Origin: an uncultured Alphaproteobacteria bacterium
GTDB lineage: Bacteria; Pseudomonadota; Alphaproteobacteria; Caulobacterales; Caulobacteraceae
Direction: 5' to 3'
Assembly (NCBI GenBank): GCA_937920085.1
Contig: CALETE010000034.1
Location: 1-19,533 of the forward strand
DNA: 19,533 nt
Of the stretch, positions 13,812-19,533 are shown in pieces (position 1 is the first letter of the stretch; every line of letters begins with the position of its first letter). The notes beneath the pieces are model-generated. The model saw only the letters and a list, made by a program, of their open reading frames with translations, was not told where the DNA came from and ran no database searches. The position numbers were made by a program, and so were the translations under genes.

Positions 13812-14516
13812 TTAGGGGGCCAGCCAGATCGCCGACCCGCCCAAGGCGTCCGGCATGGCGACGTTCTTATCCAGCTCGGTCTTGGGACCGGTTTTCACCA
13901 CATGCTGGAAGAGCTGATAACCCCGATGGGACACCTCTGGGATCTTGCCGTCCGCCCGCCAGTAGTGCTGAGTCGCTAGGTTGAAAAACAGCTCGTCCGG
14001 CGATAGCCAGACATTGAAGCCTACATAGACACCCGGGACATAGCCTGCGGCCTTCACCTCTGCGAACCAGGCATTGGCATAGGCGCAAATGTCCGCCTTG
14101 GGTGTGCCCTTGGGGATATCTTCCAGGTCCAGCCAGACATTGACCCCCGGGGGCAAACCAGCGGCCTGGGAAAATTCCGCAGCCTTAAGACCATAGCCCG
14201 TGCCCAGGGTTTCATAGGGGACCCAGCCGGTGGCCGCCACATGCTGCACCACCATGAGCGCCAAGCCGGCGTCCAGGATCAGCTTGCCCTCGGCTTCCGA
14301 AAGGTCGTCCAGACCCTTTTTGGCATTGGCAGCACGGGTCCTGTCAGTGCGGCTGACATAGCGGACACAGAACCGATAGCCCTGGTCGAAATAGGCCCTG
14401 GCCGTCTTGGCTGTAAGTGGGACGGCTGTGTCAAATCCCATGGCACCGGCGCCTGCGGCGGAAACCTTGCCCGACAACATCAACGCCACCCCGCCCGTGC
14501 ATGTCATTATTTTCAC
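13812..14516 (-). CDS. Rv2525c-like glycoside-hydrolase-fold protein (DUF1906), exported
   Basis: The 234-residue product resembles the DUF1906 family, a TIM-barrel related to GH25 lysozyme-like hydrolases and typified by mycobacterial Rv2525c. A short hydrophobic N-terminus (residues 1-24, ending VSAAGAGA) looks like a signal peptide. Family features are GFDT at 27-30, the YRFCVRYVSR strand at 47-56, the acidic barrel motif VWLDLED at 127-133 and PGVYVGFN at 161-168. The acidic residues Asp130, Glu132 and Asp133 are candidate catalytic or sugar-contacting groups. A role at peptidoglycan or another glycan is inferred from the fold, and activity is unproven for most members. It is convergent with the lepA fragment (22 bases between stops) and divergent from the DUF983 gene. 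Confidence 0.82.
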   Translation of the reverse strand: MKIMTCTGGVALMLSGKVSAAGAGAMGFDTAVPLTAKTARAYFDQGYRFCVRYVSRTDRTRAANAKKGLDDLSEAEGKLILDAGLALMVVQHVAATGWVPYETLGTGYGLKAAEFSQAAGLPPGVNVWLDLEDIPKGTPKADICAYANAWFAEVKAAGYVPGVYVGFNVWLSPDELFFNLATQHYWRADGKIPEVSHRGYQLFQHVVKTGPKTELDKNVAMPDALGGSAIWLAP

Positions 14517-14584
14517 AACTATGAGAGGATTTTCCCCAAGCGCAAGTCACTTCCTTTCAATCCAGAAAAAGCGCATAGGGAGGC

Positions 14585-14977
14585 ATGGAAACCTCTCCTA
14601 CGCTTATGTCTGCCCTCTCCCGTGGATTTCGCGGTAGCTGTCCTCGCTGTGGCGACGGCAAGATCTTCTGGAAATACCTCAAGGTTTCGCCCAACTGCCC
14701 CAAATGCCAACAGGACCTGGCGCAGTACCCGGCCGATGACGGCCCCGCCTATTTCACCATCCTGCTCGTCGGCCATCTGGTGGTAGCCCCCCTGTTGTTC
14801 TTCCCCTTCATTTGGAAGACACCGGCCATGGTTATTGTGCCAGCCACCCTGATCCCATTGACGATCTTGACCCTGGCCCTGCTGCCGCGAGTCAAGGGTG
14901 CCTTTATCGGGGTCATGTACCGGATGGGCGTAAAGGCCTCTGACGCTCACATGCATTCAGCCGATTACGCGGACTAG
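14585..14977 (+). CDS. DUF983 zinc-ribbon-like membrane protein
   Basis: The 130-residue product carries two Cys pairs, CPRCGDGKIF (19-28) and CPKCQQDL (38-45), which could bind zinc or another metal. The family signature DDGPAYFTILLVGH (50-63) comes next, followed by two membrane helices at about 54-78 and 80-100. DUF983 proteins are common in Alphaproteobacteria and function is not established. In some genomes they lie near cytochrome oxidase genes, but not here. The ATG at 14585 has AGGGAGG only one base away, too close for ideal initiation, so ATG 14606 (MSALSRGFRG) is possible. A TAG lies in frame just upstream, which rules out a longer form. Confidence 0.85.
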   Translation: METSPTLMSALSRGFRGSCPRCGDGKIFWKYLKVSPNCPKCQQDLAQYPADDGPAYFTILLVGHLVVAPLLFFPFIWKTPAMVIVPATLIPLTILTLALLPRVKGAFIGVMYRMGVKASDAHMHSADYAD

Positions 14978-15009
14978 AGCCTTCCCACCGGTCACCCCCT
15001 TCTTGTGGC

Positions 15010-15032
15010 GTCGAAGCCGGGTTAGGTTCGAC
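15010..15032. promoter_or_regulatory. Inverted repeat upstream of kgtP (possible operator)
   Basis: GTCGAA (15010-15015) and TTCGAC (15027-15032) form a perfect 6-bp inverted repeat with an 11-base spacer. It ends 23 bases before the kgtP GTG start. Half-site spacing of 17 bases fits a dimeric regulator, but a repeat this short can arise by chance. Confidence 0.25.
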
Positions 15033-15055
15033 CCTTGCGTTGAGAGGGCCCAAAA

Positions 15056-16384
15056 GTGACAGCGACAGAAGCAGGCGGAGAGCCTTCAGGCCTAGCCATG
15101 GTGCCAAGCATATCCCCCATGGCGCGGGTGCGGGCCATACTCGGCGGGTCGGCGGGTAATCTCGTCGAATGGTACGACTGGTTCGCCTATTCGTCCTTCG
15201 CCCTCTATTTCGCCAAGCACTTCTTCCCAAAGGGCGACACGACAGCCCAACTGCTGCAGACCGCTGCAGTCTTCTGGGTGGGCTTTCTGGCAAGGCCCTT
15301 AGGCGCCTGGCTCACCGGCCTCTTTGCCGACCGGGCCGGGCGGCGAGCCGCGCTCACCCTATCTGTCGCCATGATGTGTGCCGGCTCGTTCAGCATTGCC
15401 ATCATGCCCGACTATGCGGCCTGGGGGGCCTGGGCCCCCATCTGTCTGGTCATGGCGCGGTTGGTCCAGGGCCTGTCCCTGGGCGGCGAATACGGGGCCA
15501 GCGCCACCTATATGTCGGAAATGGCCGGCAAGACCCGGCGTGGCTTTTGGTCGAGCTTCCAGTTCATGACCCTGATCATGGGCCAACTGACCGCCCTGGC
15601 GGTCCTGATCGTCCTGCAGCACGTCCTGCCCAAGGCAGACCTTGAGGCCTGGGGCTGGCGCATTGCCTTTGCCATTGGCGGCCTGCTGGCTGTGGTGGTC
15701 TTTTATATCCGCTCAGGCCTGGAGGAGAGTCCCTCTTTCCTGGCTGCCAAGGCTTCCGGAGCCGAGCGGTCCCGGGCCATGTTGCTCTTCACGAAATTTC
15801 CCCGGGAGACCTGGACCATCTTCGCCCTGACTTCGGCCGGGTCCCTCGCCTTCTATGCCTACACCACCTACATGCAGAAGTTCCTGGTCAACACGTCGGG
15901 CTTTTCCAAGGATCAGGCGACGGCCATCAGCGCAGGCTCCCTCCTGGCCTATATGCTGATCCAGCCCCTGTTCGGAGCCCTGTCCGACAGGATCGGCCGC
16001 AAGACCACCCTGATCTTCGCTTTCCTGGCTGGGGCCATAGTGACCTATCCCCTCATGTCACAGATCGCCGTAACCCGGGATGTCCTGACCGCCTTTGGCC
16101 TGGTGGTGGCCCTGCTGGTGGTGCTGTCAGGCTATACAGCCGTCAATGCCGTGCTGAAGGCTGAGCTGTTTCCCGCCCATGTCCGGGCCCTCGGCGTCGC
16201 CCTGCCCTATGCCCTGGCCAATTCCATCTTCGGCGGCTCGGCAGAGTATATCGCCCTGAGGTTCAAGCAGGACCATATGGAGAGCGGCTTCTACGTCTAT
16301 GTGGCAGGGGTGATGGCCATCGCCTTCCTGGTGGCCTTGACCCTGAAGAACACCAACCGCGACAGCCTGATCACCGAAGACTAG
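15056..16384 (+). CDS. kgtP: KgtP-type 2-oxoglutarate/proton symporter (MHS family MFS)
   Basis: This 442-residue inner-membrane symporter resembles E. coli KgtP closely along its length. GNLVEWYDWFAY is at 34-45, and TTAQLLQTAAVFWVGFLARPLG at 62-83 covers helix 2. Motif A, LFADRAGRR, is at 89-97. RLVQGLSLGGEYGASATYMSE at 135-155 is the strongest KgtP/MHS signature, and WGWRIAFAIGG follows at about 198-208. It imports 2-oxoglutarate, or a closely related dicarboxylate, with protons. Translation probably starts at GTG 15056, which has GAGAGGG 7 bases upstream. ATG 15098 within the frame is a poorer alternative. It is convergent with yjbR, 16 bases between the stops, with no obvious terminator. 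Confidence 0.88.
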   Translation: MTATEAGGEPSGLAMVPSISPMARVRAILGGSAGNLVEWYDWFAYSSFALYFAKHFFPKGDTTAQLLQTAAVFWVGFLARPLGAWLTGLFADRAGRRAALTLSVAMMCAGSFSIAIMPDYAAWGAWAPICLVMARLVQGLSLGGEYGASATYMSEMAGKTRRGFWSSFQFMTLIMGQLTALAVLIVLQHVLPKADLEAWGWRIAFAIGGLLAVVVFYIRSGLEESPSFLAAKASGAERSRAMLLFTKFPRETWTIFALTSAGSLAFYAYTTYMQKFLVNTSGFSKDQATAISAGSLLAYMLIQPLFGALSDRIGRKTTLIFAFLAGAIVTYPLMSQIAVTRDVLTAFGLVVALLVVLSGYTAVNAVLKAELFPAHVRALGVALPYALANSIFGGSAEYIALRFKQDHMESGFYVYVAGVMAIAFLVALTLKNTNRDSLITED

Positions 16385-16400
16385 TGGCCCAGGCTAAGCC

Positions 16401-16733
16401 CTAAAGCCCGAGCTCGGCCCGCAGTTTCTTGGTCAGCTTACCCACAATCAGGCTGTGGGCCGTGGCCAGCCAGTCGGTGAAGTCCGCATCGTCAGCGGCG
16501 TCATAGCTGACGGCCGCCCATTGCCCCTTGGCGCACCAGGGGGCCTGACGCCCAATCCCGCTCTCGGTCAGGACCATGAAGGCGATCTCTGTCACCTTGA
16601 ACGAGATGGACTCATCGCCAACGATGGCAAAGACCTTGCCGCCGACCTTATAGACGTCTGACGCCCCCCACTGGACCACATGGGTCACCTGCGGCAGGGC
16701 GAAGGCCGCCTTGGCTATGCCGGCCCGGTCCAA
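16401..16733 (-). CDS. MmcQ/YjbR family protein
   Basis: The 110-residue protein belongs to the MmcQ/YjbR family, which has a CyaY-like fold and a proposed but poorly supported DNA-binding role. Recognisable parts are ALPQVTHVVQWGASDVYKVGGKVFA near the N-terminus and the ending LIVGKLTKKLRAELGL. It begins one base after the msrA stop, so the two genes are almost certainly co-transcribed and translationally coupled. That suggests, without proof, a link to oxidative stress. Confidence 0.85.
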   Translation of the reverse strand: MDRAGIAKAAFALPQVTHVVQWGASDVYKVGGKVFAIVGDESISFKVTEIAFMVLTESGIGRQAPWCAKGQWAAVSYDAADDADFTDWLATAHSLIVGKLTKKLRAELGL

Positions 16734-16734
16734 G

Positions 16735-17388
16735 CTAGGCCTTAACCCCCACGCCGATGGGGCAGGTCACGCCCGTGCCGCCAACCCCGCAATAGCCGTC
16801 CGGGTTCTTGGCGAGGTACTGCTGGTGATAGTCCTCAGCGAAATAGAACACCGGGGCCGGTTTGATCTCGCTGGTAATGACCCCATACCCCTGGGCGCGC
16901 AGGGCCGCCTGATAGGCCTGCGCCGTGGTCATGGCCGCATCTGCCTGGGCCTCGTCATAGGTATAGATGCCCGAGCGGTACTGGGTGCCGATGTCATTGC
17001 CCTGGCGCATGCCCTGGGTGGGATCATGACCCTCCCAGAAGGCCTTGAGCAGGGCGTCATAGGTGATGACGGCGGGGTCATAGACCACCAGCACCGCCTC
17101 AGTATGGCCCGTGCGGCCCGAGCAGACCTCTTCATAGGTCGGATTGGGGGTAATGCCCGCCACATAACCGACCGCCGTCACATGGACACCGGGCAGGGTC
17201 CAGAACTTGCGCTCCACCCCCCAGAAACAGCCCATGGCAAACATCGCCAGGGCCATGCCCGCTGGATAGGGGCCCTTCAGGGCCGCGCCATTGACGAAGT
17301 GAGTCGCTGCGGTCGGCAGGGGATTTGGCCGCCCTGGCAGGGCGGTCTCGACCGTGGGCAATTCAGCGGGCTTGCGGGTGAAGAACAT
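16735..17388 (-). CDS. msrA: Peptide-methionine (S)-S-oxide reductase MsrA
   Basis: MsrA reduces methionine-S-sulfoxide in proteins, with thioredoxin restoring the enzyme. The 217-residue product has the catalytic GCFWG motif at 53-57 (Cys54) and the substrate-pocket stretch TPNPTYEEVCSGRTGHTEAV. Two recycling cysteines lie in the tail at 200 and 209 (YCGVGGTGVTCP). It resembles the long E. coli type, which has an N-terminal TALPGR segment. The ATG at 17388 (MFFTRKPAEL) fits the family but lacks a Shine-Dalgarno: a C6 run stands just upstream. A strong AGGAG-ATG lies 53 bases further up in another frame (see the leader ORF). The frame stays open upstream to 17610, but that extension is not MsrA-like. 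yjbR follows in the same operon. Confidence 0.93.
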   Translation of the reverse strand: MFFTRKPAELPTVETALPGRPNPLPTAATHFVNGAALKGPYPAGMALAMFAMGCFWGVERKFWTLPGVHVTAVGYVAGITPNPTYEEVCSGRTGHTEAVLVVYDPAVITYDALLKAFWEGHDPTQGMRQGNDIGTQYRSGIYTYDEAQADAAMTTAQAYQAALRAQGYGVITSEIKPAPVFYFAEDYHQQYLAKNPDGYCGVGGTGVTCPIGVGVKA

Positions 17389-17441
17389 GTGGGGGGCCTG
17401 TTCGTTTGAGTGGCAGCCTGAAGATAAGCGCGATTGGTCAT
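17277..17441 (-). other. Leader ORF with a strong ribosome site overlapping msrA out of frame
   Basis: ATG at 17441-17439 has AGGAG (complement of 17450-17454) exactly 8 bases upstream, the best ribosome site in this intergenic region. It opens 54 codons (MTNRAYLQAATQTNRPP...) that cross the msrA start and end at 17277. If the C6 run just before the msrA ATG had one more C, or ribosomes slipped by minus one there, this start would fuse in frame to MsrA as ...QTNRPPHMFFTRK. It may be the true msrA start with a frameshift, or a coupling leader. The part beyond the C run looks non-coding (Pro/Ser/Arg-rich). Confidence 0.4.
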
Positions 17442-17548
17442 ATTTGCATCTCCTATGAGGATGCTGACCAAACGCATTTTCTGGGTCACTCTCTTTCGTT
17501 GAATAACTGCAAATGTTACACTCATCTCGGGAATTTGAGAGAAAGATC

Positions 17549-18463
17549 ATGGCGAAACCAACCTGGGTTCTGTTGATTTGCGCAACGGCGAGCCTTTGCC
17601 TTGCAAACACCGCACTGGGCTCGGGCGGCGGTGGCGGCGGAGGCGGCGGAATGCCATCAGAGTCGGCACCGACCTATGATCCCGCCGCCGAATACGCCAG
17701 GGGCGTAGAGGCCATGAACCAGCAGAATTACAAAGCCGCCTCCTCGGCCTTCAGTCATGTCATTGAGGTCGTACCCAACAACCCCGAGGCCTGGCTTATG
17801 TTCGGCGCAGCGCGGAGCGGGCTCTCCGACTGGAAGGGTGCCCGTCGGGGCTTTGACAAGGCTGTCCGCTTCGCCCCAGAGCGCATAGACGCCCACCGGG
17901 GCCTGGGGGTGGCCCTGGCAAACCTTAAGGACCCTAAGGCACAGGGCGAGTTATCCTGGCTACAGGCCAAGGCGCAGGCTTGCGGAGGCTGCACGGACGC
18001 CGGGGCCCTGAAGGCGGCAATTGAGGCCATCACAGCCGCCATGGGGGCTGCGCCGTCGGCCCAAGCGGTGCCCCTGTTGTTCTCGGGTCCCCAGGCGGGG
18101 GACCGCGCCTATGTCCAGGCGGTGAGCCTTATCAATGAGCACAAGTATCAGGCAGCCCTCACCGCCCTGGACGCCGCCCGGCAATCCTTCGGGCCCCATC
18201 CGGACATCCTGACCTATCAGGGATACACTTGGCGCAAGCTGGGCGCCCTGGACCGGGCGGAGACCTATTATCGCCAAGCCCTATCCATTGCCCCCGACCA
18301 TCGCGGCGCAACGGAGTACTACGGGGAATTGAAGGTCGAGCGGGGCGATCTGGTGGGGGCCCGCGCCCTCCTGGCCAAGCTGGACCATATCTGCGCCTTT
18401 GGCTGCGCTGAGGCGGAGGAGCTGCGGCTTTGGATCGATCTGGGCCACGCCCCGCAAGGGTGA
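17549..18463 (+). CDS. Exported tetratricopeptide-repeat protein
   Basis: The ATG at 17549 (MAKPTWVLLICATASLCLANTALG) gives a clear signal peptide with GAGAGA about 8-12 bases upstream. The in-frame ATG at 17513 would put a charged tail before it and is rejected. The 304-residue product then has a run of nine glycines (26-34). TPR-like helical pairs follow at about 45-145 (NYKAASSAFSHVIEVVPNNP, DWKGARRGFDKAVRFAPERI) and again at 190-275 (DRAETYYRQALSIAPDH). Two short cysteine motifs, CGGC near 146 and CAFGC near 286, may form disulphides after export. TPRs mediate protein-protein contact, so this is probably a periplasmic scaffold. Its stop overlaps the start of the cytochrome-like gene (GTGA), tying the two together. 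Confidence 0.85.
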   Translation: MAKPTWVLLICATASLCLANTALGSGGGGGGGGGMPSESAPTYDPAAEYARGVEAMNQQNYKAASSAFSHVIEVVPNNPEAWLMFGAARSGLSDWKGARRGFDKAVRFAPERIDAHRGLGVALANLKDPKAQGELSWLQAKAQACGGCTDAGALKAAIEAITAAMGAAPSAQAVPLLFSGPQAGDRAYVQAVSLINEHKYQAALTALDAARQSFGPHPDILTYQGYTWRKLGALDRAETYYRQALSIAPDHRGATEYYGELKVERGDLVGARALLAKLDHICAFGCAEAEELRLWIDLGHAPQG

Positions 18464-19398
18464 TCCTCGCAACCCTGGCCGCATTCATAGGTCTGGCAAG
18501 CTTGGGCGGGGCCCTGGGACAAACGCCCACCAGATCCCTGCGGGCTGAGCGGTGGATCGCGCCTGGGGCGGACAGGGTCACAGGTCTCAGCCGGGAGCCG
18601 ACAGAGTGTCTGGCCTGGCCCGTCGACCCCACCCAGCGCCTGTCCATCACCATCGGTCGCGCCGCCTTCCGCGACCCCCTTCTGCTGGGGGGGCAGGCGG
18701 CCAGAGCCGGGATCTCCTGCGAGAGCTGTCATCGGGCCGGCCGCGACAATCCTGATTTTCAATTGCCTGGCGTGTCAGGTGCCCCGGGAACCGCCGACGT
18801 CACCTCATCCCTGTTTTCCAGTCATCGCGGCGATGACCTCGACAATCCCAAGACCATTCCGGACCTCAGCGCGGACAAGTCCCGCCTCAAGGTGGCCCAG
18901 GACAGGACCTCCGGTGACCTAGAGCGCTTTATCCAAGGGCTGGTGACCCAAGAGTTCGACGGACGCCAGCCGCCTCCCATCGTCCTCTCCGGCCTCGCCG
19001 ACTATGTCCGCGCCCTTAACCCCAAGGCCTGTCCCGCCCAGGCCAGCCGCCCCATTACAGCCCAGGCCCTGCTTGCTGATGTCGATCAGGCCCTGGAGAC
19101 GGCCGCAACCCTCAGCGCCCGGGGCGACAACGCCGCGGCACAAACCCTGGTCCGCGCGGCCAGGGCGCGGCTCTTCCTGGTGGATGAGCGCATGACCGAT
19201 CCGAAACTGCGCGGTCAATTGCGGGCCTTTGACCAGACCCTGTCTCGCACCCTGACGGCCTCAGCCATGACCCAGGCCCGCCAAAATCTAGGCCGGTCCC
19301 TGACCCCCGCCATCCTTAGCAAGGTCGAAACCTCACTCTTCAATTCAAATCGGTTGGCGCCCATTGCCGATAGCGCCTTGCCCCGTCGGCCGTCCTGA
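18460..19398 (+). CDS. Exported c-type cytochrome-like protein (one CxxCH haem site)
   Basis: The GTG at 18460 overlaps the TGA of the TPR gene (GTGA), the usual sign of translational coupling. It gives a clean signal peptide (MILATLAAFIGLASLGGALG). The TTG at 18430 would add MDRSGPRPAR and looks worse. The 312-residue protein has one haem c attachment motif, CESCH at 87-91, within IGRAAFRDPLLLGGQAARAGISCESCH, which recalls the first domain of di-haem peroxidase/MauG-like cytochromes. GTADVTSSLFSSHRGDD and NPKTIPDLS follow. No second CxxCH is present. The distal ligand is unclear: His near 121 or a later Met. The C-terminal third (about 205-300) is alpha-helical with Ala-rich repeats. A periplasmic redox role together with the TPR partner is inferred. 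The substrate is unknown. Confidence 0.78.
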   Translation: MILATLAAFIGLASLGGALGQTPTRSLRAERWIAPGADRVTGLSREPTECLAWPVDPTQRLSITIGRAAFRDPLLLGGQAARAGISCESCHRAGRDNPDFQLPGVSGAPGTADVTSSLFSSHRGDDLDNPKTIPDLSADKSRLKVAQDRTSGDLERFIQGLVTQEFDGRQPPPIVLSGLADYVRALNPKACPAQASRPITAQALLADVDQALETAATLSARGDNAAAQTLVRAARARLFLVDERMTDPKLRGQLRAFDQTLSRTLTASAMTQARQNLGRSLTPAILSKVETSLFNSNRLAPIADSALPRRPS

Positions 19399-19405
19399 GT
19401 ATATT

Positions 19406-19429
19406 GCGCGCCTTCCGCACAGGGCGCGC
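19406..19429. other. GC-rich hairpin between the cytochrome-like gene and tRNA-Ser
   Basis: GCGCGCC (19406-19412) pairs with GGCGCGC (19423-19429) around a 10-base loop. No T run follows, so it is not a classical terminator, but it could slow or end the upstream transcript. Confidence 0.35.
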
Positions 19430-19443
19430 CCCATGCGGACCAC

Positions 19444-19533
19444 GGAGAGGTGGCGGAGTGGTCGATCGCGCACGCTTGGAAAGCGTGTTTACGGGAAACC
19501 GTAACGAGGGTTCGAATCCCTCTCTCTCCGCCA
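19444..19533 (+). tRNA. tRNA-Ser (anticodon GGA)
   Basis: The full 90-base cloverleaf of a class II tRNA is present. Acceptor GGAGAGG (19444-19450) pairs with TCTCTCC (19523-19529), leaving discriminator G and an encoded CCA at the window edge. The anticodon stem CACGC/GCGTG closes the loop TTGGAAA with anticodon GGA, which reads the serine codons UCC and UCU. A long variable arm TACGG-GAAA-CCGTA and the T arm GAGGG-TTCGAAT-CCCTC follow. The long variable arm confirms the serine class. Confidence 0.97.

Noticed and set aside
17389..17610. Longer MsrA using the upstream open frame to 17610
   Set aside because: The extra 74 residues are not MsrA-like and run across the divergent promoter region. 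The start at 17388, or a frameshifted start at 17441, is more reasonable.
17620..17660. Low-complexity GGC/GGT tract as a repeat element
   Set aside because: It encodes a nine-glycine linker after a signal peptide and is a coding microsatellite rather than a mobile or regulatory repeat.
19444..19533. tRNA-Ser as an attachment site for an island
   Set aside because: The window stops at the tRNA end. No integrase or second partial tRNA copy is visible, so there is no support.

Overview
The window looks like core chromosome of a high-GC alphaproteobacterium, most likely Caulobacterales. Three things suggest this. The proteins resemble alphaproteobacterial families: an EipA/DUF1134 envelope protein, long TonB-dependent receptors, a DUF983 protein and a Caulobacter-type PheS/PheT pair. 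A consensus CtrA box (TTAA-N7-TTAAC) lies upstream of eipA. Both transport and translation genes have strongly GC-ending codons. Genus cannot be fixed from the sequence alone.

Layout. (1) 1-349: 3' end of infC (IF-3) and its terminator. (2) 497-4805: a TonB-dependent outer-membrane receptor with its own terminator, then a DHA1/TetA-like MFS transporter. (3) 4938-9114: the translation block rpmI-rplT, a strong terminator, then pheS-pheT. (4) 9160-10331: a UPF0114/YqhA membrane protein convergent with eipA. (5) 10332-10491: the divergent eipA/lepA control region with a CtrA box. (6) 10492-13795: lepA, then about 1.2 kb of accessory sequence, then a second copy of the last 288 bp of the lepA region. 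(7) 13812-16384: a Rv2525c-like glycoside-hydrolase-fold protein (minus strand), a DUF983 protein and a KgtP-type 2-oxoglutarate symporter. (8) 16401-17441: an msrA-yjbR operon on the minus strand with an unusual leader ORF. (9) 17549-19398: a translationally coupled pair, an exported TPR protein and an exported c-type cytochrome-like protein. (10) 19444-19533: tRNA-Ser(GGA).

The most unusual region is 12016-13795. A direct repeat (12016-12303 and 13508-13795) flanks two small two-helix membrane genes. The repeats differ at six positions, and all six are synonymous in the LepA frame. That is not neutral decay of a duplicate. It fits integration of a DNA segment carrying a lepA 3' end from a related strain, by Campbell-type single crossover or by site-specific integration, which rebuilt a full lepA and left a stranded 3' fragment. 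The two enclosed genes are paralogues that align without gaps over about 130 residues. The first is broken by an in-frame TAG exactly where the second has a CAG glutamine codon. I do not recognise this family.

No integrase, transposase, CRISPR array or toxin-antitoxin module is visible. Nothing here amounts to a complete new defence or biosynthetic system.
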